Positions 1 through 9,809 of a stretch of DNA of 32,632 nt are shown here, in pieces. Both the position numbers and the translations under genes were made by a program. The notes beneath the pieces are model-generated. The model searched no databases, had not been told where the DNA came from, and saw only the letters and a program-made list of their open reading frames with translations. The stretch's first letter is position 1; every line of letters starts with the position of its first letter. The DNA is from Brenneria salicis ATCC 15712 = DSM 30166 (lineage in GTDB: Bacteria > Pseudomonadota > Gammaproteobacteria > Enterobacterales > Enterobacteriaceae): assembly GCF_003315515.1 (NCBI RefSeq), contig NZ_QNRY01000041.1, positions 1-32,632 on the forward strand. Direction: 5' to 3'.

Positions 1-228
1 TTTTATGGATGGTTTTCTGCATCCGACGTCGTTCGGTACGGGGTATTGGTGCTATGATCGGCATCGCTCAGTCCGGTTGGTGATTTGTGATTTTTAGCGA
101 TTGATCAGATCGCTCAACTCGGACTGAGTTCCCTCAAAGTGATCTACTATTTGGAACAGCTATTTAGTACCATAACAGGAAAAAATGGCGCATGACGAGA
201 CACAAGGCCACCTGATGATGTCATCTTT
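1..228 (+). other. Non-coding leader/upstream region of the LPS core operon
   Basis: No convincing gene is seen in the first 410 bases. Two nested inverted repeats are visible: CTCAGTCCG-GTTG (about 67-79) against CAACTCGGACTGAG (115-128), and inside them AGCGAT (96-101) against ATCGCT (109-114). Together they could form a long imperfect hairpin. A weak sigma70-like pair, TTGGAA (151-156) and TAACAG (173-178) with a 16-base spacer, is the best promoter candidate I can offer, but it is poor. The right part leads into the JUMPStart element, which fits a long untranslated leader. Bases 268-410 are AT-rich with no further motif recognised. Confidence 0.4.
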
Positions 229-267
229 CAGTCCACTGGTAGCTGTTGAGCCAGGGGCGGTAGCGTG
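229..267 (+). promoter_or_regulatory. JUMPStart element with ops site (RfaH recruitment)
   Basis: This segment reads almost exactly like the enterobacterial JUMPStart sequence. It contains the block GGTAGCTGTTGAGCCAGG and ends with the ops core GGCGGTAGCGTG at 256-267. In E. coli and relatives, ops in the nontemplate strand pauses RNA polymerase and loads RfaH, which suppresses polarity over long LPS, capsule and O-antigen operons. It lies about 145 bases before waaL, inside the expected leader. This supports 411-9643 being one long RfaH-dependent transcription unit. Confidence 0.9.
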
Positions 268-410
268 GTGCGCTTGAAAAATTGTCAACTCTCTATTACC
301 AACTGTGACATCTTTTATTAATTTAACTCAAACATATATATTTTTTTACTGGAATACACGCTTTCATCTTTACATATTTAAAAACACACAAGCTTAATAT
401 AAAATTACAC

Positions 411-1685
411 ATGAAAAATATTGAAACAAACACCCGAGAAAATATATTCCCCACCGTCATTTACATAGGATTAATCATTGCATTAAGCGTCATGATATTT
501 GACTCCAGATTATCCGTTAAAATATTTAATAATATTGGGGTAATCTCTATTATATTTCTATTTTTTGTCATTAAAAAAGATGATATAAATAGAAAAAACA
601 CAATGGTGGCTGCAAGCATGCTATTACTGTGTATTATAAATTTCATTTGGGAATTCATTTATAAAACAAACAACAGTGAATTTTCAGGTGTATATCGCTC
701 TTATCATAGCGTAGAAAAAATATTATTTTTAGGTTCAATTATTATTCTACTGATACTTTTATTAACTTCAAAATATAAAACAAAAAAAATAATACCTATT
801 GGGATATGCGCAATTCCATTTTTATTATTAGGTTTTTTTTATTTTTTTGATGGGGTTGGAAGATTTAGGCTATCAGATGGTATACCTACAACCTCTGGTT
901 ACATGATAACATTTATCGGCATTCTTATATCACAAGCAATTATTTTAATAAATCCAAAGGGTAGAATTAACTTTTTTCTTTCGAATTATGCTCTTTCCTT
1001 TATCCTAATAATATATACAGAAACTCGTGCAGCAATACTATCATACCCATTACTCAGTTTAGTCATACTAACACCCTTTATCTTTAAGGGTAAAAGAATA
1101 GACTATAAAATAATAGCGAAACTCTTAGTTGTCAGTATTACTTGTTTGGCTATATGTTACGATACGATTAATACCAGAACAAATAATCTTTTTTCAGATT
1201 TAGAAAGATATAATCAATCAGACAGTAATACATCTGTTGGTGCACGTATTGCAATGTATAAAGCTGGGTTGTCTAGTTTCCTGGACGCGCCAATGGGACA
1301 ATCTTTAGAATCAAGAGCAACTAATATAAAACAACAAGTTGATAAAGACCCCTCGATTATAGGTGCATCTCAATACACAAATGTTCATTTGCATAACGAG
1401 TTTATCGAGGCCATCTCTCTGAAAGGCGTATTTGGTGGTATTGCTTTACTTATGTGTTATCTCTCATTAATTTACTTTTTTTTATTCTTTATAAGAGACT
1501 ACTCAATTATAGCTCTATCATTATCGTTGTTCATTTATGGTTTAAGTGATGTAATTTTTTATGACAATAATATAACAATTGTCTGGATACTTACTTATTG
1601 CCTCAGCATTATATTAGCTCAAAGTAAAAAAAATACATTGCCGTTAAAAATGCCTCTCTTTAATAAATCCGTCACATTGAAATAA
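411..1685 (+). CDS. waaL: O-antigen ligase WaaL
   Basis: Inner-membrane protein of 424 residues, close to the 419 of E. coli WaaL. In the family it transfers undecaprenyl-diphosphate-linked O-antigen onto lipid A-core at the periplasmic face. The sequence is strongly hydrophobic with about ten or more membrane segments. A large loop (about 250-335) carries the conserved ligase signatures: ETRAAIL (204-210), whose Arg matches the essential R215 region, and HLHNEF (326-331) followed by KGVFGG, matching the essential His motif of the Wzy_C/WaaL fold. It is the first gene after the JUMPStart leader. The start has no strong Shine-Dalgarno sequence. The next gene begins directly after the stop. Sequence divergence is normal for WaaL, so the assignment rests on motifs plus context. 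Confidence 0.88.
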   Translation: MKNIETNTRENIFPTVIYIGLIIALSVMIFDSRLSVKIFNNIGVISIIFLFFVIKKDDINRKNTMVAASMLLLCIINFIWEFIYKTNNSEFSGVYRSYHSVEKILFLGSIIILLILLLTSKYKTKKIIPIGICAIPFLLLGFFYFFDGVGRFRLSDGIPTTSGYMITFIGILISQAIILINPKGRINFFLSNYALSFILIIYTETRAAILSYPLLSLVILTPFIFKGKRIDYKIIAKLLVVSITCLAICYDTINTRTNNLFSDLERYNQSDSNTSVGARIAMYKAGLSSFLDAPMGQSLESRATNIKQQVDKDPSIIGASQYTNVHLHNEFIEAISLKGVFGGIALLMCYLSLIYFFLFFIRDYSIIALSLSLFIYGLSDVIFYDNNITIVWILTYCLSIILAQSKKNTLPLKMPLFNKSVTLK

Positions 1686-2777
1686 GTGAGAATTATTGTG
1701 AATAATGTTTATCAAAGTTACCAAAAAATTCTGATTATTAAGCTCAGATTTCATGGTGATATGTTACTAACCACACCACTTATCAGCACGCTAAAAGCCA
1801 ATTATCCAAATGCCAAGATTGATGTGTTATTATATGAAGACACCATTCCAATCCTATCAGAAAATAAAGATATCAATGTATTGCACGGGATAAAGAGAAA
1901 ACAAAACTCGGTACTAAACACATTAGAGAGTATTTTTCATGTGGTTGTAAAACTTAGAAAAAACCACTATGATCTAATTATTAATCTAGCTGATCAATGG
2001 CTTATCGCACCATTAATAAAGTTAACAAATTCACCTAAAAAAATAAGTTTAAACTTTAATCATCGTCAATCTTTTTTATGGCAATATTGCTTCGACGAAA
2101 TCATAACCCCGGAAGGTACTCATATCGTTGAACACAACCTCTCCATATTAAAATCACTAAATATAACAGTGCTAAAGACGAAAACGGTGATGGATTATGA
2201 TATTCAACATTGGGAAGAAATTCATACCCAACTGATACAGCTAAACGCTGATAAAAAATATATCGTGATACAGCCTACGGCACGACAAATATTTAAATGC
2301 TGGGATAATAATAAATTCGCCGAAGTTATCGATAACATTCAGTCATATGGATTGAACGTCATTCTGACATCCGGCCCCGGCAAAGAGGATCAGCAATGTA
2401 TAAAAGCCATTGCAGAGCTATGCCAGTCGCCTCCTATAACCTATTTTGCCGGAAGAACAACATTTCCTCAGTTGGCCGCATTAATAGATCACGCGGAACT
2501 CTTTATCGGCGTTGACTCCGCGCCTATGCACATGGCTGCCGCGCTTGAGACGCCGCTAGTATGTCTGTTCGGCGCAACGAACCACCAATTCTGGCGGCCC
2601 TGGAGTGATAATAAAATCCTTATTTGGGCTGGAAATTACCAAACAGTGCCCCAACGCAGTGAGATAGATAGAAAGTATAAATATTTGTCTTGTATTCCCG
2701 CAAAGGATGTGACAAAGGCAGCACTGACTATGCTTTCTGAAAACACGAAGATATCTCAACCTGTGACATCATTATGA
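1686..2777 (+). CDS. waaQ: LPS core heptosyltransferase III WaaQ
   Basis: GT9 family heptosyltransferase that adds the branching heptose (HepIII) to HepII of the inner core, using ADP-heptose in the cytoplasm. The N-terminal block KILIIKLRFHGDMLLTTP (14-31) and the C-terminal nucleotide-binding block GVDSAPMHMAAA (about 275-286) are diagnostic, and overall similarity to E. coli WaaQ is clear. Two GTG starts are possible. The one at 1686 abuts the waaL stop. The one at 1698 has GAGA six bases upstream and gives a 359-residue protein nearer the usual length of about 344. The end overlaps the waaG start by four bases (ATGA), indicating translational coupling. Confidence 0.93.
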   Translation: MRIIVNNVYQSYQKILIIKLRFHGDMLLTTPLISTLKANYPNAKIDVLLYEDTIPILSENKDINVLHGIKRKQNSVLNTLESIFHVVVKLRKNHYDLIINLADQWLIAPLIKLTNSPKKISLNFNHRQSFLWQYCFDEIITPEGTHIVEHNLSILKSLNITVLKTKTVMDYDIQHWEEIHTQLIQLNADKKYIVIQPTARQIFKCWDNNKFAEVIDNIQSYGLNVILTSGPGKEDQQCIKAIAELCQSPPITYFAGRTTFPQLAALIDHAELFIGVDSAPMHMAAALETPLVCLFGATNHQFWRPWSDNKILIWAGNYQTVPQRSEIDRKYKYLSCIPAKDVTKAALTMLSENTKISQPVTSL

Positions 2778-3895
2778 TCCTCGCATTCTGTTTATATAAA
2801 TACTTCCCTTTTGGTGGACTTCAGCGCGATTTTTTACGCATCGCTCAGGCCTGCCAGATACGCGGACATCATATCCGTGTGTATGTTCAATCATGGGAAG
2901 GTCCGTTGGTTGATGATTTCGAAGTGATCCGGGTTCCAGTCCGAAATCATACCAATCACGCCCGCAATAAAGAATATTATCTGTGGGCACAAGAACATAT
3001 GCGGCAACACCCAGTCGACCGGGTTATCGGTTTCAACAAAATGCCGGGGCTGGATTTTTACTACGCGGCTGACGTTTGTTACGCTGAAAAAGTCGCCCGG
3101 GAAAAAGGATTTTTTTATTGTTTAACATGCCGTTACAAGCACTATGCCGCGTTTGAAAAGTCAGTGTTCGAGCGCAATAGTCAGACGAAAATGCTGATGC
3201 TCACTCGCCGACAAATTGACGACTTTAAAAAACATTATGATACTCAGGATGAGCGCTTCATTATTTTACCTCCGGGTATTTCGCCCGATCGTAAATATGG
3301 TCCAAATTCAGCGCAAGTAAGAGCCAGATTTAGACTTAAGCAACAGATCCCTGACAATAGTTCGGTTATTTTGCAAGTTGGTTCTGACTTCAATCGAAAA
3401 GGTGTTGAACGCAGCCTTCACGCACTCGCCAGTGTGTCAGCCGCAGATCGAAAGCAGGTCGTTTTTCTGGTTGTCGGGCAGGACAAGCCTGAACGTTATC
3501 AAAAAATTGCTATGCGGCTGGGTATTGGTTCACAGGTTCGCTTCTTTTCCGGTCGTAACGATATTCCTGATTTTATGGCGGCCGCAGATTTACTGATTCA
3601 TCCGGCCTATCAGGAAGCCGCTGGCATCGTATTACTTGAAGCGCTAACTGCCGGACTGCCCGTTATCGTTAATGATGTCTGCGGTTATGCATTTTATATC
3701 AATCAAGCAAACGCCGGTGTGGTTATTAAAGAACCTTACAACCAATCTGATTTAAATGATGCATTACAGTATGCGCTAAATCACCCTGAAGTCCGCACTC
3801 AATGGGTAGCAAACGCCCGACATTTCTCGAATACCGAAGATTTATACAGCTTGCCGGAAAAAGCGGCTGCGCTTATCTCGAGTGAGCAACAATGA
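2774..3895 (+). CDS. waaG: LPS core glucosyltransferase I WaaG
   Basis: GT4 family (GT-B fold) enzyme that adds the first glucose of the outer core to HepII from UDP-glucose at the cytoplasmic membrane face. The 373 residues match the 374 of E. coli WaaG almost throughout, including the N-terminal [13 protein letters not shown] and the C-terminal EX7E motif, E281 and E289 in EAAGIVLLE. The gene overlaps waaQ upstream and waaP downstream by ATGA junctions, the conserved waaQGP arrangement. GC content is higher here than in waaL and in the genes after waaB, as expected for the conserved inner part of the cluster. Confidence 0.96.
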   Translation: MILAFCLYKYFPFGGLQRDFLRIAQACQIRGHHIRVYVQSWEGPLVDDFEVIRVPVRNHTNHARNKEYYLWAQEHMRQHPVDRVIGFNKMPGLDFYYAADVCYAEKVAREKGFFYCLTCRYKHYAAFEKSVFERNSQTKMLMLTRRQIDDFKKHYDTQDERFIILPPGISPDRKYGPNSAQVRARFRLKQQIPDNSSVILQVGSDFNRKGVERSLHALASVSAADRKQVVFLVVGQDKPERYQKIAMRLGIGSQVRFFSGRNDIPDFMAAADLLIHPAYQEAAGIVLLEALTAGLPVIVNDVCGYAFYINQANAGVVIKEPYNQSDLNDALQYALNHPEVRTQWVANARHFSNTEDLYSLPEKAAALISSEQQ

Positions 3896-4689
3896 TTGAA
3901 TTAAAAGAACCTTTCGCTTCCTTATGGAAAAATAAAGATCCATTCAAAGAAGTCGATAAACTCGATGGCGATGTGTTCCGTGCGCTTGAAAGCCGTCGAA
4001 CTTTACGTTTTAGCTTGGCTGACCAATCCTATTTCATCAAAATACATCGTGGCACAACGCTGAAAGAAGCGCTCAAAAACCTGGTTTCGCTCAGGCTACC
4101 CGTGTTAGGGGCAGACCGCGAGTGGAATGCTATTCACCATCTTTCTAAACTGGGTGTTAATACCATGCAGGGCGTTGGCTTTGGTCAGCGTGGTTTAAAT
4201 CCATTACGTCGTCACTCTTTTATTATCACGGAAGATCTTAATCCGGCAATCAGCCTGGAAGATTACTGTGCAATCTGGCCAGTGAATAAGCCATCCCGAT
4301 ATGAAAAACGGCGCATTATCCAGCGCGTGGCAGAGATGGTGCGTAACATGCATGCTGGCGGCATTAACCATCGGGACTGTTATATCTGTCATTTCTTACT
4401 TCATTTACCTTATGCTCCTTACAGTGACGATTTGAAAATATCAGTGATTGACTTACATAGAGCTCAAATCAGGAAAAAAGTTCCTATACGTTGGCGGAAT
4501 AAAGATCTTATCGGTTTATATTTCTCATCACTTAATATCGGATTAACTCAAACAGATATTTTTTATTTTCTGAAAATTTATTTTAATCAACCATTAAAAA
4601 TGATATTAGCGAATGAAAAAAAACTGCTCAGTGAAGCAAAAATAAAAGCAGATAAAATAAAACACAGAACTGAACGTAAATCACTATAA
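3892..4689 (+). CDS. waaP: LPS core heptose(I) kinase WaaP
   Basis: Kinase of 265 residues, the same length as E. coli WaaP, that phosphorylates HepI of the inner core with ATP. This charge is needed for outer-membrane stability in enterics and for later steps by WaaQ and WaaY. The eukaryotic-kinase-like catalytic loop is HRDCYICHF at 160-168, with D162 at the catalytic position known from E. coli. VIDLHRAQ further on is the metal-binding DFG-like segment. Four-base overlap with waaG. No waaY follows; the next gene is waaB after 22 bases. The C-terminal tail is very Lys-rich. Confidence 0.96.
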   Translation: MIELKEPFASLWKNKDPFKEVDKLDGDVFRALESRRTLRFSLADQSYFIKIHRGTTLKEALKNLVSLRLPVLGADREWNAIHHLSKLGVNTMQGVGFGQRGLNPLRRHSFIITEDLNPAISLEDYCAIWPVNKPSRYEKRRIIQRVAEMVRNMHAGGINHRDCYICHFLLHLPYAPYSDDLKISVIDLHRAQIRKKVPIRWRNKDLIGLYFSSLNIGLTQTDIFYFLKIYFNQPLKMILANEKKLLSEAKIKADKIKHRTERKSL

Positions 4690-4711
4690 TTCACAATAAG
4701 AACGGATCAAT

Positions 4712-5794
4712 ATGAATATACTTTTTGTTGGCGAAGCGGTATCAGGATTTGGTGGTATTGAAACTGTAATACAAAAGGTAACCCATTTTCTAACAGATGA
4801 TACTGAAACAAGAAACCGTTATACGCTTTATTTTCTTTGCCGTGACGATAGAATGGATAAAGACTGGCTAGCGGGTAAAAATGCTGTTTATTCTCATTCA
4901 GGCACTAGAATTTCATTTTTCAGACGCCTCAAACATATTTATTCTCTTAGTCATTATATTGAGAAGAATAATCCTGATATTGTGATTTCGTTTGATGCGC
5001 CATCCTGCCTGATTGCCGCCAAAGCGATAAGATCCAGCAAGCGTAACATCCGACTGATTTCTTGGATACATTATTCTCTTGATCATAAAAAATATGCTGA
5101 ACGAGTGCTGGAGGCGGGTTATCACTTGGCTATCAGTTCCGGTATTCACCAGCAGTTAGTCAATCGCGGTGTACCGACAAATAAAATCTCTACCATATTC
5201 AACCCGGTTACCCCGACAGAGAAAGTTATTTCGCGGCCAAACCCGTCGCAGCCAGCATCTTTTTTATATGTTGGTCGAATAAAATTCGAAGGCCAGAAAA
5301 GACTTAAAGATTTACTGGATACGCTCGCCAGACTCGAAGGAGATTGGGTATTCCATGCTGTTGGCGATGGTTCTGATCTGAAAATATGTCAAGCTTATGC
5401 ACAGCAGTTAGGGATCAGTCAGCGTATCCATTGGCATGGCTGGCAGGCAAATCCGTGGGAATATATCAGAACCGAGATTAAAACAGTTAGTGCCTTACTC
5501 TTAACATCCTCCTTTGAAGGATTCGGGATGGTTCTTGCGGAAGCTATGTCTTACGGTATTTATTGTATTAGTTCAGACTGCCCATCAGGGCCAGCAGATA
5601 TTATAAAAAGTGGGATAAATGGAGAATTATATCCCCCCGGAGAGATAGAAAAGTTACAGTCTATTTTGCAAATCATCACAAATCACAAACCATTACCACC
5701 GGTTGATACGATAAAAGCATCAATAAGTCATTTTTACGATGAGAGATACTATCAAGAAATAAAAAAAATAATTCTCTTAATCAGTAAACACTAA
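4712..5794 (+). CDS. waaB: LPS 1,6-galactosyltransferase WaaB
   Basis: GT4 family transferase of 360 residues (E. coli WaaB has 359). The N-terminal VGEAVSGFGGIETVI, central SLDHKKYAE and AISSGI, YVGRIKFEGQKR and the C-terminal LLTSSFEGFGMVLAEAMSYG (with the EX7E pair) follow E. coli WaaB closely. In that family the enzyme adds a side-branch alpha-1,6-galactose to the first outer-core glucose from UDP-galactose. The exact sugar here cannot be read from sequence and could differ. The start has weak ribosome-binding potential (AACGGAT). It sits between waaP and the GT8 pair, as in E. coli K-12 and Salmonella. Confidence 0.88.
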   Translation: MNILFVGEAVSGFGGIETVIQKVTHFLTDDTETRNRYTLYFLCRDDRMDKDWLAGKNAVYSHSGTRISFFRRLKHIYSLSHYIEKNNPDIVISFDAPSCLIAAKAIRSSKRNIRLISWIHYSLDHKKYAERVLEAGYHLAISSGIHQQLVNRGVPTNKISTIFNPVTPTEKVISRPNPSQPASFLYVGRIKFEGQKRLKDLLDTLARLEGDWVFHAVGDGSDLKICQAYAQQLGISQRIHWHGWQANPWEYIRTEIKTVSALLLTSSFEGFGMVLAEAMSYGIYCISSDCPSGPADIIKSGINGELYPPGEIEKLQSILQIITNHKPLPPVDTIKASISHFYDERYYQEIKKIILLISKH

Positions 5795-5843
5795 TCTATC
5801 GAACAGTGTGGCAATAGTGAACTATTAAAATTTTGAGATTATT

Positions 5844-6866
5844 ATGTACTTCAAAAAAGACGAAACTATTACAGAAATTGTAGCGTTCTCATTTTGTGCC
5901 AAACTGAATCATGAAGATAAACTAAATATTTCTTTTGGTACAGATAAAAACTTTTTGTTTGGTTGTGCAATTTCCATTGCTTCAATTTTATTAAATAATA
6001 ATGACAAAAGTTTATCTTTTCATATCTTCACTGACACTTTAGGAAAAAATGAAAAAGAAAAATTTGGCGAGCTTGCCAGGCAATATAATACATCTATTAC
6101 ATTATATATTGTAAACTGTGACGAGCTTAAAAAATTACCCAGCACAAAGAACTGGTCTTATGCCATTTATTTCAGATTCATTATTACTGATTATTTCTAC
6201 AATACGCTTGATAAGGTTATTTATCTTGATTCCGATATAATTTGCAATAATTCTCTACAGGAGTTAATTGATCTAGATATCAATGATTATATCGTTGCCG
6301 CTGTTGCTGAAGGCGAGCAAAACTGGTGGAAAAAATGTGCAGAAAGATTAGAAAACCCGGCAATTAAAAAAGGTTACTTTAACTCTGGTTTTTTGTTGAT
6401 TAATTTAAAAAGTTGGTATACTTATGACATAACATCACGAACGATGGATATGTTAAAGAATAAGGAAGTCGCAGAAAAAGTATCCTATCCCGATCAAGAT
6501 ATTCTTAATATGTTACTACCTGAGCATATTCTTTTTCTTGATAAAAAGTATAATACCCAATTCAGTATAAATTATGAACTTAAATGTAATCCTGGGGAAA
6601 CTTACCCTCATCCGATAAATGATAGTACGGTCTTCATTCATTATATCGGGCCAACAAAACCCTGGCATGAGTGGGCAAAATATCCATGTTCAAAATATTT
6701 TTATATAGCTAAAAATAACTCTCCCTGGAAAGATAATACGTTGGAGAAAGCGGTTACAACCAATCAATTACGTTACAGTGCAAAACATTTTTTTCATAAA
6801 AGAATATTTAGTTCATTCATTATTAACTACATACGATATTTTATAAATAAAGTATTAAATAAATGA
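5844..6866 (+). CDS. waaO: LPS core GT8 hexosyltransferase, WaaI/WaaO type
   Basis: GT8 family retaining glycosyltransferase (GT-A fold), 340 residues, of the WaaO/WaaI group that adds the second outer-core hexose (alpha-1,3 glucose or galactose) from a UDP-sugar. Visible features are SFGTDKNFLFGCAISIAS (30-47), LPSTKNWSYAIYFRFI near 98-113, the metal-binding DSD at 129-131, the acceptor-side GYFNSGFLLIN, and FIHYIGPTKPWHEW (about 264-277). WaaO and WaaI cannot be separated by eye, so the symbol is provisional. It overlaps the next GT8 gene by four bases. AT content is high, typical of variable outer-core genes. Confidence 0.82.
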   Translation: MYFKKDETITEIVAFSFCAKLNHEDKLNISFGTDKNFLFGCAISIASILLNNNDKSLSFHIFTDTLGKNEKEKFGELARQYNTSITLYIVNCDELKKLPSTKNWSYAIYFRFIITDYFYNTLDKVIYLDSDIICNNSLQELIDLDINDYIVAAVAEGEQNWWKKCAERLENPAIKKGYFNSGFLLINLKSWYTYDITSRTMDMLKNKEVAEKVSYPDQDILNMLLPEHILFLDKKYNTQFSINYELKCNPGETYPHPINDSTVFIHYIGPTKPWHEWAKYPCSKYFYIAKNNSPWKDNTLEKAVTTNQLRYSAKHFFHKRIFSSFIINYIRYFINKVLNK

Positions 6867-7873
6867 GACACCACATAGATTATATGCACTTTAATAAAGA
6901 ATTAATCATTGAAGACAAAATAAAAATAGTTGGGCATGATGAGCCTGATGAGTATTTTTTACATATTGCTTTTGGGATAGATAAAAACTTTATTTTTGGC
7001 GCAGCCATTTCAGCAACGTCAATCCTCATAAATAATAGCATTCCACTATCCTTTCACTTTTTTACGGATTACATAGATGATGATATCATTGATAGATTCA
7101 AATCTATGGTGAAAAAATTCCGTACAAACATCTGTATATATAAAGTAAATACAGAAATATTAAATGAACTGCCTCAAGAAAGGTGGCCGTGCTCAGCATA
7201 TTTTAGAATTGTTGCTTTTGATTATTTGGCTGACACGATCGATAGACTATTTTATCTGGATGCAGATGTTATGTGTAAAGGAGATCTAAGCTCTCTTAAA
7301 CAGATTGATTTTAACAATGCCATTTGTGCTATCGTACCGGATATCCACTCAACCCAGGAACAAGCTGCTACTCGATTGAAAAAGCCGGAATTAATAGAAT
7401 GTTACTTCAATTCTGGTGTAATGTACATGCAGTTAAAACGGTGGAACGAATATCAACTGACAAAAAAAACCTTATCCTTTATTCAGGACAATTTAACATT
7501 AAGATATCCAGATCAGGATGCACTGAATATACTTCTTTATAACAAAACAATTATCCTTCCTCGTAAATTTAATTGTATCTATAGTATTAAGAGTGAATTG
7601 AAAGATAAGCATCATCAAGACTATCGCAAAATAATCACTGACGAAACTATTTTAATTCATTACGTGGGTACAACAAAGCCCTGGAGTGCATGGGGCCAAT
7701 ATCCTTCAACGACTTTTTTTCAAACAGCCTACCAAGAATCAACATGGCGAGATATACCACTTGTTATGCCTGTAACATCACTGCAATGGAAGAAAAAATC
7801 AAAACATGAAATGAGACAAGGGAAATATATAAAAGGGATATTTAGTAGGCTTATATATTTCCTTAGAAAATAA
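6863..7873 (+). CDS. waaR: LPS core GT8 hexosyltransferase, WaaJ/WaaR type
   Basis: Second GT8 transferase, 336 residues, a paralogue of the gene before it. It keeps IAFGIDKNFIFGAAISATS (35-53), the metal-binding DAD at 133-135, ECYFNSGVMYMQL and LIHYVGTTKPWSAWGQYP. By position and family it should add the third outer-core hexose, like WaaJ or WaaR, from UDP-glucose or UDP-galactose; the sugar cannot be assigned. The N-terminal KIVGHDEPDEY resembles the WGHDEAD segment of WaaR. The ATGA overlap with the preceding gene suggests coupled synthesis. It shares the high AT content of the genes around it. Confidence 0.78.
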   Translation: MRHHIDYMHFNKELIIEDKIKIVGHDEPDEYFLHIAFGIDKNFIFGAAISATSILINNSIPLSFHFFTDYIDDDIIDRFKSMVKKFRTNICIYKVNTEILNELPQERWPCSAYFRIVAFDYLADTIDRLFYLDADVMCKGDLSSLKQIDFNNAICAIVPDIHSTQEQAATRLKKPELIECYFNSGVMYMQLKRWNEYQLTKKTLSFIQDNLTLRYPDQDALNILLYNKTIILPRKFNCIYSIKSELKDKHHQDYRKIITDETILIHYVGTTKPWSAWGQYPSTTFFQTAYQESTWRDIPLVMPVTSLQWKKKSKHEMRQGKYIKGIFSRLIYFLRK

Positions 7874-7899
7874 TATACATATATTACGGTAGTTAATTC

Positions 7900-8802
7900 A
7901 TGAATATAACATCTGTTGTAATACTTTATAATTCAAAATTAGAAGATTCCGAAACATTGAAGAGCATTAAAGAATGTCGTCTTGGGAATATAAATTTAGA
8001 AATCTGCATATGGAATAATGGCCCTCAATATCTCAGTGAAAATGATATAGTATATTTTCTTTCTATATATAAAGAAAAAAAAATCAAGGTTAAAATATAT
8101 CAAGACATCAGGAACATATCACTATCCAAAATTTATAATTTTTTTATTAAGAAAGAATCATATGATTTCATTACAATTTTAGACCAAGATTCTATTTTAC
8201 CATTGAATTACTACAGTAATATAGCATGCCACAGCGATACAGATATTGTCGTACCCAAAATCATTGCAGAAAAGAATGGTATTAGAGTACAAACCGATCC
8301 TCATTTATATGGAGATTGTGACATTATGATTGATGAGGGTATGGCCAACGTAAAAATAGATTCTATCATGTCAGGAATAGCGCTCTCCCAACGCGCTATC
8401 GATAAAATCGTTGCATTCAGAGGCTATGTTTTCGAAGAAAAACTAGCATTTTACGGTATTGATAGTGATCTATTCAGAATCGTTAATATAATGTCAGATG
8501 CCGCACACCCACTTAATATATATTGCGCAAATGAAATCCATCATTCATTCGCTATATTTAACCCAGAAGAAGCGAAGAGTAAAACTCGACTGATGGAGAT
8601 GTTTTACTTTAAATTTTTCATAAGAAATGAGTATCAGAAAAAGTCTAGGGCAAGTACGCTTTGGGTTTGCTTTAGAGATTTCATACGAGGAAAAAATAGT
8701 TTTTATAGAACAAGAAACTTAATTATTTTTACTTTGAGAAATATACATCCCCGTTCTAAGTTAGAGATAAAGAAAGAAATAGTCCCTACACATTACATCT
8801 AA
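7900..8802 (+). CDS. GT2-type glycosyltransferase, rhamnosyltransferase-like
   Basis: Protein of 300 residues with a GT-A fold start (SVVILYNSKLED) and the motif FITILDQDSILP at 90-101. The LDQDS form of the metal-binding DXD is typical of bacterial rhamnosyltransferases of the RfbF/WbbL kind. A later HHSFAIFNPEEA segment and a basic C-terminus without clear membrane helices are visible. Codon use is extremely AT-rich, even against the GT8 genes, suggesting transfer as a cassette. I do not recognise a named waa orthologue. Position after the outer-core hexosyltransferases suggests it adds a terminal or branching sugar to the core. Donor and linkage are unknown. Confidence 0.68.
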   Translation: MNITSVVILYNSKLEDSETLKSIKECRLGNINLEICIWNNGPQYLSENDIVYFLSIYKEKKIKVKIYQDIRNISLSKIYNFFIKKESYDFITILDQDSILPLNYYSNIACHSDTDIVVPKIIAEKNGIRVQTDPHLYGDCDIMIDEGMANVKIDSIMSGIALSQRAIDKIVAFRGYVFEEKLAFYGIDSDLFRIVNIMSDAAHPLNIYCANEIHHSFAIFNPEEAKSKTRLMEMFYFKFFIRNEYQKKSRASTLWVCFRDFIRGKNSFYRTRNLIIFTLRNIHPRSKLEIKKEIVPTHYI

Positions 8803-8899
8803 AATACTTATAAGTAAAAAACATAACTATTTCATTTCACTAAAGTAATAAAATATCAGTCTACTAAATATTATAAAATTAACAGATAGAGAAATAAAG

Positions 8900-9643
8900 A
8901 TGAAAAAAATATCTTTTGTGATTTTAACATGGAACAGATCAAAAATGTTAAAACTATGTCTTAATAGACTCCATACAGCCATTAAAAACAAAGACGAATG
9001 TGAGATAATAATTTTAGATAATGCATCAACTGATAACACTAAAGACGTAATAAATGAATTCCAAAAAGAAAAAAAAGGTATCAATATTAAAACCATATTT
9101 AGTAGAAAAAATACTGGATTAAATGGTTACAAGAAACTCTTTTCAAAAGCGAAGGCAACGTATATTGTTGAAGTGGATGATGATGTCCTGGATTTTCCTG
9201 ATGGTTTAGATTGTATATTCGATAATTACATGAGCACTTTTCCAGAATATGGCTATCTCGCTTTGGATGTCATTCAGAACGAATATACTGATGGTGCTAA
9301 ACCCGGAGCGGAATATTATACAGAAGTAGAGCGTAATGGCATGGTGATTGAAAACGGTCCTACGGGAGGATGGTGTGCATGTTTCAGAAAAGAGGATTTT
9401 AAAAGAACATTTTCACTATTTAATATATTCCAAAAGTTTGATTTTAAAAATGGGGAGGATGGCTATTTATGCAAAGTATTAAAGAAACGTGGAAAAAAAT
9501 TTGGCATCATAAAGGGAATAAAATGTTTTCATGCGTCAGGCCCTTATTACTCAAAAGAATTTGAACAGTTAGACAGAGATATTATAAAATATGAGAGTTC
9601 GGGATTAGATAATTATGTTAGTAAATATAAAGAATATTTATAA
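8900..9643 (+). CDS. Glycosyltransferase family 2 protein
   Basis: Protein of 247 residues with a textbook GT2 start: SFVILTWNRSKMLKLCL (5-21), IIILDNASTDNTKDV (36-50), then the metal site VEVDDDV with Asp 93-95. GGWCACFRKEDF and NGEDGYLCKVLKKRGKK form the acceptor half with an ED catalytic-base-like pair. There are no membrane segments, so it should act in the cytoplasm at the inner membrane face. It ends the AT-rich part of the waa cluster, 97 bases after the rhamnosyltransferase-like gene, and about 165 non-coding AT-rich bases separate it from waaA. Substrate unknown; probably an outer-core sugar. Confidence 0.7.
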   Translation: MKKISFVILTWNRSKMLKLCLNRLHTAIKNKDECEIIILDNASTDNTKDVINEFQKEKKGINIKTIFSRKNTGLNGYKKLFSKAKATYIVEVDDDVLDFPDGLDCIFDNYMSTFPEYGYLALDVIQNEYTDGAKPGAEYYTEVERNGMVIENGPTGGWCACFRKEDFKRTFSLFNIFQKFDFKNGEDGYLCKVLKKRGKKFGIIKGIKCFHASGPYYSKEFEQLDRDIIKYESSGLDNYVSKYKEYL

Positions 9644-9809
9644 TTATTAAGGCCGAGGCAAAGAGATCAAGAATCAATTAAAACAATATTATCTTTACCG
9701 AAAACTTATTCTTCTGTATGAATAAAAAGTCTAAAATCAAGCAAATTATAGATTTAATATCCTTAACTATATAATATTGCTATCTATACTAATCAAAACA
9801 GTAAACAAC

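Noticed and set aside
1..228. Possible insertion sequence remnant at the window start
   Set aside because: No transposase fragment or terminal repeat could be recognised, and the adjoining JUMPStart explains the region as an operon leader.
9777..9809. TTG start for waaA eleven codons upstream
   Set aside because: The added residues are not found in the family, there is no Shine-Dalgarno, and the ATG at 9810 gives exactly the usual 425 residues.
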